From assembly GCA_964035545.1 (NCBI GenBank), contig OZ037772.1:6222389-6286388 (forward strand): 64,000 bases of DNA, written 5' to 3'. The notes below the pieces were generated by a model. The model had not been told where the DNA came from, did not search any database, and saw only the letters and a program-made list of their open reading frames with translations. The stretch's first letter is position 1, and every line of letters starts with the position of its first letter. Source of the DNA: Bugula neritina (taxonomy: Eukaryota; Bryozoa; Gymnolaemata; Cheilostomatida; Bugulidae). A program made the translations under genes and the position numbers. This document shows positions 47,600 through 61,200 of this stretch, in pieces.

Positions 47600-50273
47600 A
47601 GCATTACAGCTACAATGTAGCAACATCGTCTAATACATGCACACAAACAAATAATATGTAATAGTTAATGCAGTAGGAAGACAGTCTGCATGTAAAATTA
47701 ATGTTTCATGAAGTAGTACAAACAGCTGTTGTGACTTTGTGTTATTACAGCTGGAATATCTTGTGCCATTTGATTATTTCTGTTGTTGTTTAATTTTATT
47801 AGGTAGACTTTGATAGTTTGATCAGATCAATAGTTACAAAACAAACTCATAAAAGTAGGCTGAGTCATTAAACACGTCTTATGAATAGTAACTTGGCCCC
47901 CTATAGTGTTACACACAACATAGATGCTAAATTTTATATAATTTTCATTCATAATATTTTAGTGAATAGCATTTAAATACTATAACTTCTGTGTTGTTTT
48001 TGGCACCATTTTCTATTTTTTATTCAAGTTTTTTTTTTTTTCGATACAGGTTATTTATTTTCAGTTTAACTTCATTGTAAACTCTTCAGTCATATAACTT
48101 TATGAAACTTACTATCCATTATAATATAGAATTTTTGTTGTTCTTTAATTTATATGTTTTTATTCTCGAAGACTGAAACAAAAGAGTTAAGTAATAAGAA
48201 ATAAGTAATATGAGATAAGTGAATGAATAACAGAAAATTATGGCTTTATATACCAGTCTAAAAAATAGCTATTATGTGATAGCCAAACTCATTGTATCAC
48301 AATAGAAAAAACATAAGCTATGCTAACACAAATAAAGCTGTAATTACTCAACAAGCTTTCCAAGTTCATCTAATGGCCATACAGTTTTAAAAACTTTCAA
48401 AAATAAAAGTAAGTTCATCACTTAGATGACAGTGAGACACACGATCACCGTGATGTCATAGGAACTGATATGAATTTGCTAACTTTTTGAAACAAATTAT
48501 AAACAATTTTTGTGAATGGTTCTTTTACTAAATTTAGTATGAATATCTCTAGTCTTTAAAAACATTCTTTGCTTATATGTTTTATGAGAATTACTTTATT
48601 ATGTAACAGAACTGAGGTAACAATTATGGAAGTGCAAACTTTTATAAAATCTTTTATAAAATATGCTCTTCGTGCATGCAGCTATATGTTATAGTTGGTC
48701 AAATTCACATCAGCACTGAATTCAACTGAAAACCTTAACTTATAGTCCCAAGTGAATAGCTGCACTGATTGATTGCTCTCACCAGCTGTGTGTTTGTCTA
48801 TTGAACCTGCAGAGTAGTGGTTGTCTTGTGACAAACTGTTACAACCTGTGATTAGTGTAAAACAGCTTTCAGCTAAAATAATAGATTTATTCTATAAGCA
48901 GCTCCGAGTTGGAAGTTATTGCATGAGTGCAGTAGTTTGGAGTTATTGAGTTTAGAGTCGAGGGTTTAAGTAGGAACTTTAAATCCCAAACTTCAACCTT
49001 GAGACCTCAAGCTATTTACTCAGTCACCCCCAACACGGAGCTGCTTTGAGAAACTTCAAATATAAATTCTAATGTAACCTGGGACTGCTGTGAAACAACA
49101 TTGTGGTACAATGGTTGTCTCACATAGAAAATAATTTCAAAACTTGTATTGGGAGTTATGTTCCCACTTAATACATTGGCAGAGACAACATTGAAGAGAT
49201 TAATTGTATGTATCATTATGTAGTTTCACTGTCCAATGTAATGAATCATTTCATCATTCATAGTGTTCAGTAACTTAAGTACTTAACTGAAAAAAAAGCA
49301 TGGGCAAAGAGCAGAATGGCTAAATAGTATTCAATCAAAAGAATAAACTTTTTTATTACCTGTAATAATGTAAAATGTTGTCTACATATATAAAAGCATA
49401 ATAGACATGTAATAAAATAGCAAAGTCAGAGATATTGTTCAAAGTTGCTCGATTAGAATTAATTATAAATCCCACAAAAAAGCCATTAGATATATACTTG
49501 TTAGTCTAGGTTCATTACTCTAGTTGACAAACCTAAAGGTGAAGCAGCCAATGAATTTAAATTTTGTGCTGAGAGAAACTTCAGGCCACACCCACTTTTC
49601 AATTCATGCTATAACATCAGAGCAGTCATGGTGTTTTCATGAAGATTGCGTATTTGAGTATATACTAACTGAATTGTTTTTACTGGACACAAGTGATTTG
49701 TATTCTTGGGCATATAATATAGAATAAGGTTTATATATTACTACATCTTTACTCTGCAAAAGAATTATTACAAAATTACTTAAACATGTTGCTATCATAA
49801 TTTAAATATCGAGGTATTTAGGACATGTATAATTACTACAGAAAATTATAATATAAATGTGTTTTCTAAAAAGCATTTACTATGATTTAAAGTTATATAT
49901 AATATAAACATGAAACCTCTTTTTTAAAGAGTTAAAATCAAAAGTAATGTTGAAAATGCATATACGAACTTGACTATATGTCATATTATAATCTTTGGCA
50001 GAATGAATGATTAATATTGAAAAAAATTGAACAGTGTGTAAAAATATATTATTTTTTATAATGACGGTATTTATGTATCAACTTATATATTAAATAGTAT
50101 TATATTTCACATTAGTTTGCTTAAATTTTGCCTTCATAATTAAATACTCTTTATTGCAGAATTTAGCAGAGGAATATTCATGAAGAATGTATACAAATAA
50201 AGAAGCGAATAAAAATAGTCTACTTCCAATGTAGTGGCTTGACCTTTGCTCTTATTGACGAATTACTTGAATT
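47600..50273. repeat. Cassette spacer between I and J (duplicate of 21366-23782)
   Basis: Collinear with the D/E spacer. An extra segment at about 47800-48180 is not in the D/E copy but is related to 10600-10930 after locus B. No gene was seen in it. Confidence 0.75.
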
Positions 50274-50274
50274 T

Positions 50275-50299
50275 GATTGGCTGACATGAAATATAAAAG
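50275..50299 (+). promoter_or_regulatory. Predicted promoter of FReD gene J
   Basis: GATTGG at 50275-50280 and TATAAAAG at 50292-50299, same spacing to the ATG as in E. Conserved although the gene carries a stop codon. Confidence 0.55.
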
Positions 50300-50388
50300 T
50301 CTGAAGAACTTCTCTTTTTCATCACTTCAGTTTGAGCTGTAGAACTAGATAGTACGAGGTACCTTGTTGTGTATTTCTAACCTGAAAC

Positions 50389-52532
50389 ATGCAGATGTAT
50401 TTCCTCCTTACACTTTTGTTGGCAGTCCCTCTGCATGCAGTAAGTATACAAGAACTTCTACTAAAATAAAAAATATGTATACACAGTAATGAGTGGATTA
50501 TTATAATTATTGTTGTGTTATATGAGTCATCATATTGAGCTTGCAAACTATGTGTGCTATATATTTAGTAAAAAACAATAGTTTTTATTTGAATAATTCA
50601 CCAAAGTAATAAAGATTTTACTTAAACGTAAAATTCTTTATAAAAATTTGCTAAAATGCTTTACTGACTTTCAGAGCTTACGTATTTTTGTTAAAAGCGT
50701 TTAAAAAAAGAAATTAATTTATTATCACTCGAGAATTTTTCAATTTATAGTAATCCCCTCCAAAAAATTACCAACATGGTAATTTTCTATTATGCAACAT
50801 TTAATTGCTATATGAATAGTCTTAGACAGCATTGCTATTGCCTTTGTATGCTCCAGCTATTATATTCTCGTTTCTGTGCATCCTGGACATAATGAACATC
50901 GACAAAGTGCTAATTGTGCTAAATTTACAGGGCTAATATTATATTCAAATAAAATAATATCTAACCAGTGTTCCTATAACTACTAGATACAATACTGTAG
51001 GACATTGTGTTTGTAGCACCGTGATGTGGAGGAATATTGTTTGGAGAGAATAAAGACAAAACCATCTGACAAACCCAGAACATGTTTAGACCTACTGTGT
51101 CTTGGATATGGCGGTGCTAGCGGTGTTTACAGGATCTACCCAACAGGGCAGGAGCATTACTCACTTGGTGTTTTCTGTGACCAGAAAACTGATGGAGGTG
51201 GATGGACTGTTAGTATCAATATTCTGTTGTTGTTATATTATATAGCGGTTGTTTAAAAAGATGTTTGTTTTGATTTTCAGATTATATAGCATTCACTCTT
51301 CCCTATTACCATATTCTGATATATATATTTATATTATACGTTGGATTAGTTTTCAACCAGGAAAATATTAAAAGCAAACTTGCATATAGCAAATATCGAA
51401 CCTGAGACTGCATAATAGAGATACAGTTCTGTTAACCAATAAAATTAAATTTTCTTTTTACCTAATGTTAGGTGTTCCAAAGAAGAATGGATGGCTCAGT
51501 TGATTTCTACTGAAACTGGTACAACTACAAACTGGGTTTTGGTAATTTGAATGGAGAGTTTTGGCTTGGAAATGACAAGTTGGTAGCTCTTCTGCAAGCC
51601 AATCCTAAGAATGAGTTGAGATTTGACCTTGAAAGTACAACCAATGAACAAGCATATGCTAAATACAGCAGCTTCAATGTTGGTGATAAGTCAACTGGAT
51701 ATACACTTTCAGTGTCTGGCTATACCGGGACAGCAGGTATATAAATTTCTAACATAATGCAAATATCTGATTACAGCAACTGAATCAATTGCCCAAATTA
51801 GGCTTACATTTCTAATTTTTTTTCACAATTTTTATAGCAACAATGCTCCATGTAATGGCTTAAAAATTACCTTTACCAAACTGCTGGTAATGCTTTTGAA
51901 AAATCTTGGTTCAAATATCTTTTGTTGTAATAAAAAGCTCAAAAATTATATAGTTGCAGTGCAACAGGTTTGCTTAAAAACGCAACTATATAACGCTTTA
52001 CTGCAAAGACAAATGACAATAAAGACAATGTTTGGTCATTAAAATATTATGGGTAAATCAATGCATTATATTGATTGAGAAGTGATAGTTATCCAAGTAG
52101 AATACTTGGTTTATTTTATGAAATTTTTACTCTGAAAAGCTACTTAAAAGCTAGGCCAACTGTAATTGATTGTCACAAAATGTTAAAATATGGATTTTAC
52201 ATGAGTAGTTACAATAATTTTATTCACTTTATAAAAATAGCTCATTATTATTAGGAAAGTGAAGTATTTATTCTTTAGGTGATGGCCTTTCATATCATAG
52301 CAATGGAGGAAAGTTTTCAACACATGATAGAGACAATGATAATTCTTCAGGAAATTGTGCTACTTCATATGATGGTGCTTGGTGGTATGGCGCGTGTCAT
52401 GCTTCCAATTTGAATGGCAAGTACTTGAAGGGAAAGCATACTTCCTATGCTAATGGCGTAAACTGGGCAAGCTGGAAAGGTCAAAATAATTCTTTAAAAA
52501 CTACAGAAATAAAATTCCGTGGTTATTTGTAG
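50389..52532 (+). pseudogene. Locus J: FReD gene with a single internal stop codon
   Basis: Exons 50389-50439, 51017-51208, 51472-51736, 52279-52532, with good GT-AG sites and phases 0, 0, 1; exons total 762 nt like E. Exons 1-3 are almost identical to E. In exon 3 the AGA of FYRNW is TGA (51511-51513), one substitution, which would end the protein after 94 residues before most of the FReD. Everything downstream is still open: [19 protein letters not shown], then exon 4 with [22 protein letters not shown] and FRGYL. Exon 4 and intron 3 differ strongly from E and resemble locus A at NWASWKG and TTEIKFRGY. The lesion looks recent; a sequencing or assembly error or an allele is possible. Confidence 0.82.
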
Positions 52533-53229
52533 ACCTTTATGTTTATATATATATGCAATTGAAAAGCGTGAATCTATAAGTTTATACTATTTTATTAATT
52601 TATATAAATAAATAAATGAGCTTTTGAGCCAAACATCAAAATGATTTGTTTTTTAGTTTTGAGTTGAATTTTGTAAAACTATTTGCAAAGACAAAAAAGA
52701 GTGTGATCAATAATGCAATTTACAAATGTTTTAATTCAAGGCTCTAAACTCTCTCTTGTAAGCCTAAACATTACAACTTTGTGTATACCAAACACATTGT
52801 ATACAGTATATCAATAATTTAGCTTGATTGCAAGATTTTGTATAAACTGTATTGTAGATTAAACGATGACAATTAATTTTTAAGTCTTAATGCAAATCTA
52901 TCCCTATATACACATGTGTATACTTCTTTTTCATGTTTTGCAAAATTTCAACAAGTTTAGGAGACATTGTTTAAAAAAAATAAGATTTTGGAGTGTTCAT
53001 GCATGTATACACCAAGATAAATACAAAGTATATCAAATATATATAGGATGAAAAAACAAAAACATATCTATATATAAACTACAGCACATCTAAACATATG
53101 CACTAGTTATTCTAAATGACTATATACTACAAAATATTTATAGTCTGTAAATCACAGCAACATCGAATATAGAATACAGCCTATACTCAAATATATACTA
53201 GAGCTAATGTAAATATAAACTACGCAAAT
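52533..53229. other. 3' flank of FReD gene J
   Basis: AATAAA motifs occur near 52606-52616. The sequence is related to the flank of E and D' (TTTTGGAGTGTTCATGCATG near 52986). No gene. Confidence 0.5.
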
Positions 53230-55048
53230 GTGACTCACTAGTTGGCATCCTGGCAGCCACATTGGACACTTGAATACTAAATCCAGTGTGGCCTGCTTAA
53301 ATTTGAAGAGATCTTAGATCATGCAGTTGTAACTGCTTGCTGTCTTTCTATAAGTTTTAAAGCTGTAGGTCAACATCATTTTTATTATTTCCTTATAATG
53401 ACAATGCAAATGCATCGTAAAATATTTCATCAATTTATTATGTTAGTAAACCAACATTCGTTGTTTTGTTTGCTTGCAAACAAATTATAGTTTTTTGTAA
53501 AAGTAAAATATCAAAGTTTTGTTTGCTTTACATTTTCGACAAGGTTTTGGAAAGAATTCTACAACCACAGACATGAAGGTAGTTTGTTTACAAAAGAAAT
53601 TTCCGAATTACAATTGTAATTTTGAAATTTCTTTTGTAATATTTTTCTTATCATGCCAAAAAAAGGATTAAATCTGAACTCAATAAGAATGGATGGTGTG
53701 TTTTATCAGCACTTGACAAACTACATACTAAAAGCTAAATGTCATAAGATGGACTGAAAAGATAGTAGCTATATAATATGTAGATACAAATGAATTGATA
53801 CAAAAGAGGCACTATGCTAATATAGCATGACACGTATAGTTAGAAAGTTCCTTGTTGGCTGAAAGTCAATCTTCACTAACAAAATTAGCTTCTTGGAGTT
53901 TCTATTGAACTCACAATAATTCAAAAGCATTTATAGATCTCAAATTTGCTTTGCACTGAGGATACACTTGCTATCTATTATAGTTGTATAATTCTGTATA
54001 ATCTATCTCTACCTCAGACCCAATCACTGTTGACTTTCTTAATTTGCATTTCACTTATATAACAATAGCCTTGAAATCAAAATGCTGAAGTTTTCTTTGT
54101 AATCTATTTCTATGCATGCAAATGAAAGAAGATTAAATTTGCACTCAATAAAAAACAACATGATTTTATTAGCATTTTAAAGAACTAAATACCAACGCAT
54201 GAACTTAAAAAAAATTGATTAAACAAAGATCAAATAGATAATATTTAGACACAATTGAAGTTACGTCATAAAATGATAGAGCTATGTTGTGAACATACAT
54301 GCATTCAGGAAGTTCCGTGTTGACTCAAAATCAATATTCACTAATATAAGTAATATACTATATAATCAGCTACTTGAATTTTGCATTGCACCCCGATTTT
54401 TAAATGCATGTTTTAGCCACAAATAAGTTTTGCATTCTGTTTATATGCTTGTTATTTTGATTGGGCAGTTTTAAAAACGTCTGCAAGTGTAGAGACTTTC
54501 ATTGAAAATCTATTTATTTTGCAAGGCCATAGAAGTGAAAGGTAACCAAAGGTGACCAATCAGCCAAGTTCTGAATAAGAATCAATGGGAAGGATATTCC
54601 TTGTAGATATCAGTATAGTTATATGTTATAATTATATCAACTGCTTTTCCAAATTATCGTCTTTATGCTGTCAACTTAACTAATCCGCTACATTTTCAAA
54701 GGGCATCATGCAAGTAGCGATTAGGCAAGTTATATTTAATATTAGTAAATGAGCTTCTGCTTCAATTTAATGACTTTAGTGATTTGCAGTAAAACCATAA
54801 AAGGAGTAATCGGACGAGTGAGATTAACTGAAACTTGGTACTTTTTCCGTCGAGGTATAAATGTGATTAAAATATTTTAATTTTAAACCAAAGCAAAGCA
54901 GAGCAGACTCTTGACTTGGCAGTTTGATTATTGACATTTCACTCAAATAAAACAAGACTATATTGTACAATATTGGAAAGTACTCTTTATGCAGATCGAA
55001 AGAATAGACACAATGACAAACTGTATTTGCTTTATATTGGTATGTATA

Positions 55049-55262
55049 GTCAGCAGCTGTGTTCTAGCGGCTAGTGTGTTTGCTTAGCAAAGATGAAGTC
55101 ATGGGTTCGAACCTTTGATCATTGGTGACGTTAGAAAGAGCATTCAGTCATAGTTTTTCCTGCAAGCATGTACCTCATCTGAACAAGTCCTTAGCCTGAT
55201 CTATTAAAAACCTTTTTAACAGGGTTTCTCACAGAGATGGTGAATGTAAACTTGCGCGAGTT
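55049..55262 (+). mobile_element. tRNA-derived SINE, copy 3
   Basis: CAGCAGCTGTGTTCTAGCGG head, GTCATGGGTTCGAACC B box, CATTGGTGACGTTAGAAAGA, CTCATCTGAACAAGTCCTTA, end TAAACTTGCGCGAGTTTTTT. Confidence 0.78.
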
Positions 55263-57920
55263 TTTTATAATGGTATCTGTAGTGGTGTGTGACAAGATGG
55301 TGCTGACTTGTAGTGTATTACATTGTAGATTTATTTTGTACAACTACTGAGAATATAAAATAACACTGTAGAATTTGGCAACTAACTAACTCCTAACTAA
55401 CTCACTTGAATACCGAGTCCAGTGTGGCCTGCTCATATTTGAAGAGATCTTGGATCATGCAGTTGTAACAGATCACTTTTTTTCTAGTTTTTAAACTGTA
55501 GGTCAACATCATGCTTGTTGTTTCCGTATAATGACAATGCAAATGCATCGTAAAATATTTCATCAAATAATTTATTATGTTAGTAAACCAACATTCGTTG
55601 TTTTGATTGCTTGCAAACAAATTACAGTTTTTTGTACAAGTCAAATATCAAAGTTATGTTTGTTTTACATTTTCGACAAGGTTTTAGAAAGAATTCTACG
55701 ACCACAGACATGAAGGTAGTTTGTTATGAAAATTACAAATGTCTCATTGAAAAATTACAAACAGAAGCAGTATCACTTGTATGGGAAAAAGTTGAATGCA
55801 ACTCTGATAAAGTTAGACTGCAGCATAGCCTAATCTTTTGAACTACATCCTATCATCAAGCTGATCTAAATGACACACTCTTTGCATACTGATGGCCATT
55901 TTAGACACTTGAATACAAAATTAGATGCAATTCATTTCTGTTTGAAGAGATCATAGAGCATTTGTGACACATTTCAGTCATTCTATAGTTTTTCATTTGT
56001 AGGTCACCATTATGCTTGGTATAATTTAGGTGTACTAGCAATGCAGATACATGTTATAACTTGAATTTTAGGTCTACAAAATGAATTTTTTGCAGATTTA
56101 GTTTTTAGTCTCGCATTGGCCAGAATTTGAAAGGTTCTTTATAAATATCAGTCTTACTAAAAATCATTTTAAACTTGTAATTTTGAAATTTCTTTTGTAA
56201 TATTTTTCTTAATATGCCAAAAAAAAGATTAAATCTGAACTCAATAAGAATAGATGATGTGTTTTATTTGCACTTGAGATACTTAAAATTAAATGTCATG
56301 AAATGGACTGAAAAGATAACAACCATATGTGTAGATACAAATGAATTGATACAAAAGAAGCACTATGCTAATATACAGCATACTATATAGTCAGCAAATT
56401 CCTTGTTGGCTGAAAGTCAATCTTCACTAACATAATTAGCTTTTTGGAATTTCTATTGAACTCACATTAATTCAAAAGCATTTATAGATCTCAAATTTGC
56501 TTTGCACTGAGGATACACTTGCTATCTATTATAGTTGTATAATTCTATATATTCTATCTTTACGTCAGACCCAATCGCTGTTGACTTTCTTAATTTGCAT
56601 TTCACTTATATAACAATCGCCTTAAAATAAAAATGCTGAAGTTTTCCTTGTAATCTATTTCTATGCATGCAAATGAAAGAAGATTGAATTTGCACTCAAT
56701 AAAAAACAACATGATTTTTTTAGCATTTAAAAGAACTAAATACCAACGCATGAACTTGAAAAAAACTGATTAAACAAAGATCAAATAGATAATATATAGA
56801 CACAATAGAATTTACGTCATAAGATGATGGCACTATGCTGTGAACATACATGCATTCAGGAAGTTCCGTGTTGACTAAAAATCAAAAGTCACTAATATAA
56901 GTAATATACTATATAATCAGCTGCTTGAATTTTGCATTGCGCCCCTATTTTTAAATGCATGTTTTAGCCACAAATAAGTTTTGCATTTTGTTTATACGCT
57001 TGTTATTTTGATTGTGAATTTTTGAAAGCATCTGCAAACTTAAAGACTTTCATTGAAAACCTATTCTCTTGGCAGGACCACGAAGGTGAAAGGTAACCAA
57101 AGGAGACCAATCAGCCGATTTCAGAATAACAATCAATATTCCTTGTAGGTATCAGTATAGTTATGTTATAATTATATCAACTGCTTTTCCAAATTATCGG
57201 TTTTATGCTGTCAACTTAACTAATTCGCTACAATTTCAAAGGGCATCATGCAAGTAGCAATTAGGCAAGTTAATTATAATTTTTTGTAAAAGTCAAATAT
57301 TAAAGTTATGTTTGCTTCACATTTTCGACAAGGTTTTGGAAAGAATTCTGCCACCCTAGACATGAAGGTAGTTCGTTATGAAAGTTACAAATGTCTCATT
57401 GAAAAATTACAAACAGAAGCAGTATCACTTGTATGGGAAAAAGTTGAATGCAACTCGGATAAAGTTAGACTGCAGCATAGCCTAATCTTTTAAACTACAT
57501 CCTATCATCAAGCTGATCTAAGTGACACGCTCTTTGTGTACTGATGGCCACTTTAGACACTTGAATACAAAATTGGATGCAGTTCATTTCTGTTTTAAGA
57601 GATCATAAAGCATTTGTGACACATTTCAGTCATTCTAGTTTTTAATTTGTAAGTTACCATATTATGCATGGTATTTAAATGTACTAGCAATGCAGATGCA
57701 TTTTATAATTTCAATTTGATGTCTAATAAAATAAACGCTATGCAGATTTAAGTTTTAGACTTGCGTTGGCATGTGTTTGAAAAATTCTTTATACTATCAG
57801 TTTTACTAAAGTTTTCTTAAAATTGTAATTTGAAAGCTCGTTTTGTCATATTTTTCTCATCATGACAATAAAAGAAGATTAAATCTGAACTCAATAAGGT
57901 AGAAGATGTGTTTTTATTAG

Positions 57921-58749
57921 TATAGCAGTTTTATCGGTCTGCTAGGGACCCAGCAAGCCTTTTGGATTATTGGACGTTACTGATGCCGTTATGAGTGTAG
58001 TTAGATGGGGCGGGTGAAAGTTGGTATTAATATATTTTATTCTAGTTCGCCAACTTTACAGAAAACTAACACTTTAGCTCATAAGCCAACACCGTGAAGT
58101 CTGTAATAATAGTAAAATTAGGGTAAGAGTTATAATTTGAATACAGTATGATTGAGTAATATGTGAAAAGTAATATATAATATAATATGTATATAATATG
58201 AAGCATGACAAGACAAAATGTATTAAAGGCTATTAACTCAGTACATAAAATAATTGCAGTTAATTAAAAACAGATTACAAGAAAAGATAAAAGAATATAG
58301 CGAACCTTTTGTTCTCCTTTAGCTTGCCTTAGACTGGCTTCTGATCATTGAATAAAGTGTAATAATATAATTATAAAACTTATGCATGGATATCATGCGA
58401 GAACTTCATATTTTAGTGGCTAGAAACACTTTACTGACCAGAAAAGACAGCATTTTACACCAGGAATATTAAACAGGATGTTTTCCAACGCCTATTATTG
58501 GCTATAGCACACTTTTGCAACAAAATCCGGCCAATCACATTGTGGCACATTGCTTCCACCCGGCAGGACCATCTCCTTACAAACATCCGGACGGCTGTCC
58601 CCAGCCTTCCGATTGCGACACTACTGCATGCCCTAAGCTTGTGTTATTGTGCTATAAAAATGTCATTATCTTGCTGCTATGATTGTATAGTGAGCTCAGT
58701 CAGCTGTTTAATGATGACTTTTGGCTGCTGTCGTTTGTAGTTCATTACA
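57921..58749. mobile_element. 829-bp insertion flanked by ATTAG, possible solo LTR
   Basis: The array unit is interrupted at TTTTTATTAG (57911-57920) and resumes at ATTAGCATTTAAAAACC (58750 on). The intact sister site at 62048-62065 reads TTTTTATTAGCATTTG. The insert has no visible inverted ends, is locally GC-richer (58500-58650) and has a TATA-like CTATAAAAATG near 58651. A 5-bp duplication with an internal promoter-like motif would fit a solo LTR, but the ends are not TG...CA. An 80-codon open frame (58498-58740) has no recognised family. Confidence 0.6.
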
Positions 58750-60090
58750 ATTAGCATTTAAAAACCTAAATATACCAAAGCATGAACATCATAAGATGTA
58801 GGCTTAAAAAGATCAAAAAGTTGATAATCATATGTATAGATACAAATGAACTGATACAAAAGAGACACTGTGCTAATATAGCATACTATACAGTTAAAAA
58901 GTTCCTTGTTGGCTGAAAGTCAATCTTCACTAACATAATTAGCTGCTTGGAATTTCTATTGAACTCACATTAATTCAAAAGCATTTATACATCACAAATT
59001 TGCTTTGCACTAAGGATATACTTGCTATCTATTATGGTTATATAATTCTGTATAATCTATCTTTACGTCAGACCCAATCGCTGTTGAATTTCTTAATTTA
59101 CATTTCACCTATATAACAATTGCCTTGAAGTCAAATGCTGAAGTTTTCCTTGTAATCTATTTCTATGCATGCAAATGAAAGAAGATTAAATCTGCACTCA
59201 ATAAAAAAACGACATGATTTTATTAGCATTTGAAAAAACTAAATACCAACGCATGAACTTGAAAAAAAATTGATTAAACAAAAATCAAATAGATAATATA
59301 TAGACACAATTGAATTTACGTCATAAAATGATAGCACTATGCTGTGAACATACAAGCATTGAGGAAGTTCCGTGTTGACTAAAAATCAATATTTACTGAT
59401 TTAAGTAATATACTATATAATCAGCTGCTTTAAATTTGCATTGCGCCCCAATTTTTAAATGCATGTTTTGACCACAAATAAGTTTTGAATTTATTTTATA
59501 TGCTTGTTATTTTGATTGCGCATTTTTGAAAGCATCTGCAAACTTCGAGACTTTCATTGAAACGCTATTCTCTTGGCAGGACCACGAAGGTGAAAGGTAA
59601 TCAAAGGGGACCAATCGACTGATTTAAAAATAACGATCAATATTCCTTGTAGGTATCAGTATAGTTATGTTATAATAACATCAACTGCCTTTCCAAATTA
59701 TCGGTTTTATACTGTCAACTTAACTAATTCGCTACATTTTCAAAGGGCATCTTGCAAGTAGCGATTAGGCAAGTTATATATTTAATATTAGTAAATGAGC
59801 TTCTGCGTCAATTTGACTTTAGTGATTTGCAGTAAAACTATAAAAGGGGTACTCTGACAAGTGAGATTAACCGAAACTCGGTACTTTTTTCAGTCGAGAT
59901 ATAAATGCGATTTGAATATTTTAATTTTAAACCGAAACAAAGCAGAGCAGACTCTTGACTTGGCAGTTTGATTACTAACATTTCACTCAAATAAAACCAG
60001 CCTATATTGTACAATATTGGAAAGTACTCTTTATGCAAAATAATAAATACAATGGCAAACTATATATTTGCTTTACACTGGTATCTGTAG

Positions 60091-60306
60091 TCAGCAGCTG
60101 TGGTCTCGAGGCTAGTGTGTTTGCTTAGCAAAGATGAAGTCATGGGTTTGAACCTTTGGTCATTGGTGACGTTAAAAAGAGCATTTAGTCATAATTTTTC
60201 CTGCAATTAGCATGTGCCCCATCTGAACAAGTCCTTAGCCTAATCTATTAAAAACCTTTTTTAAAAGGGTTTCTCACAGGGATGGTGAATATAAACTTGC
60301 GCGAGT
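60091..60306 (+). mobile_element. tRNA-derived SINE, copy 4
   Basis: TCAGCAGCTGTGGTCTCGAG head, TCATGGGTTTGAACC B box, CATTGGTGACGTTAAAAAGA, CCATCTGAACAAGTCCTTAG, end TAAACTTGCGCGAG. Embedded at the same position of the array unit as copy 3, hence duplicated with the unit rather than inserted independently. Confidence 0.78.
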
Positions 60307-60444
60307 TTTTTATAATGGTATTTGCAATGGTGTGTGACAAGATGGTGCTGACTTGTGATGTATTACATTGTAGATCTATTTTGTACAACTACTGAGAATA
60401 TAAAACAACACAGTAGAATCTAGCAACTAACCAACTCCTAACTA

Positions 60445-61200
60445 CACAGGATAGTTAAGGGCAAGCTTTTAGCTGCAACTGCCTTGCTGAGGTCTGCATT
60501 GTAATCATATAAGAATTCAGTACCAGTAAAATAAAATCTCACTTAATTGTGCTAGAGTCAAAATTTAAAAACTATGTTGTAGATCTTCTTTTTCCCCAGT
60601 GCAACTTTTTTTGGAAATTTCAATTTTCAATTTTTCTGCAAAGTTATAGACAGAAAACTGCCCAATTTTGGCCAATTTTGCTTGAAAAGCTGACTTTTCA
60701 GTACCAGTAAAATATCTCAGCAGCAAAGTATGATATCTGAATAAAAATTGCACTGCTGGAATCCTGATATATTTCTTCAGTGTAAGCTTTTTCTTTTTCC
60801 AATAACTCTTCTAGATTGCCCATAAATTGGTGATTTATACACTGAAAATGCTATATTTTTTCATAGAAATTTAGCAGCGCGCAGTACTTCACGCTTCAAT
60901 GAGCACGTAGGGATGAGAAGATATTGGCGCGTACATACTAATTACAGGCTTGCTAGCTGGCAGGCTATAATGAATAGCTTGCTTTGTACTTTGTTTATGT
61001 AGCACCCATAATAGAATGGTGATAGATTACGCAGCCCTAATGAAGGTTGCTGCTTATTGGTTGTGGTTTGATCTTAGGCTAAACAATTGCAAGTAGGCAA
61101 CACGCATGCCACCCACAGAGCCATATTTTTCAAGAACCTAAACTACATTTTGAGAGAAATTTATGATATTCTTAGTGAGGATGCCCTTAACTATCCTGTG
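60445..61200. mobile_element. 756-bp TIR element with TA target duplication (mariner-type MITE)
   Basis: It starts CACAGGATAGTTAAGGGCA and ends with the exact reverse complement TGCCCTTAACTATCCTGTG, 19 bp without mismatch. TA flanks both sides (60443-60444 and 61201-61202). The sister unit has the empty site TCCTAACTAACTCAC at about 55391-55405 with a single TA. TA duplication and ends of this type fit the Tc1/mariner superfamily. No transposase frame was seen, so it is non-autonomous. Perfect ends imply recent movement. Confidence 0.85.

Noticed and set aside
55049-55115. Possible functional tRNA gene
   Set aside because: A/B boxes are present, but sequence continues into a shared SINE body, and the other copies have decayed stems.
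55634-57493. Repeated small frame with LQTEAVSLVWEKVECNSDK
   Set aside because: It lies in the tail repeat; the copy near 61450-61620 has indels and those behind D' and E do not keep the frame, so conservation reflects recent duplication.
58498-58740. 80-codon frame in the 829-bp insertion
   Set aside because: No recognisable motif; kept only as part of the mobile element.
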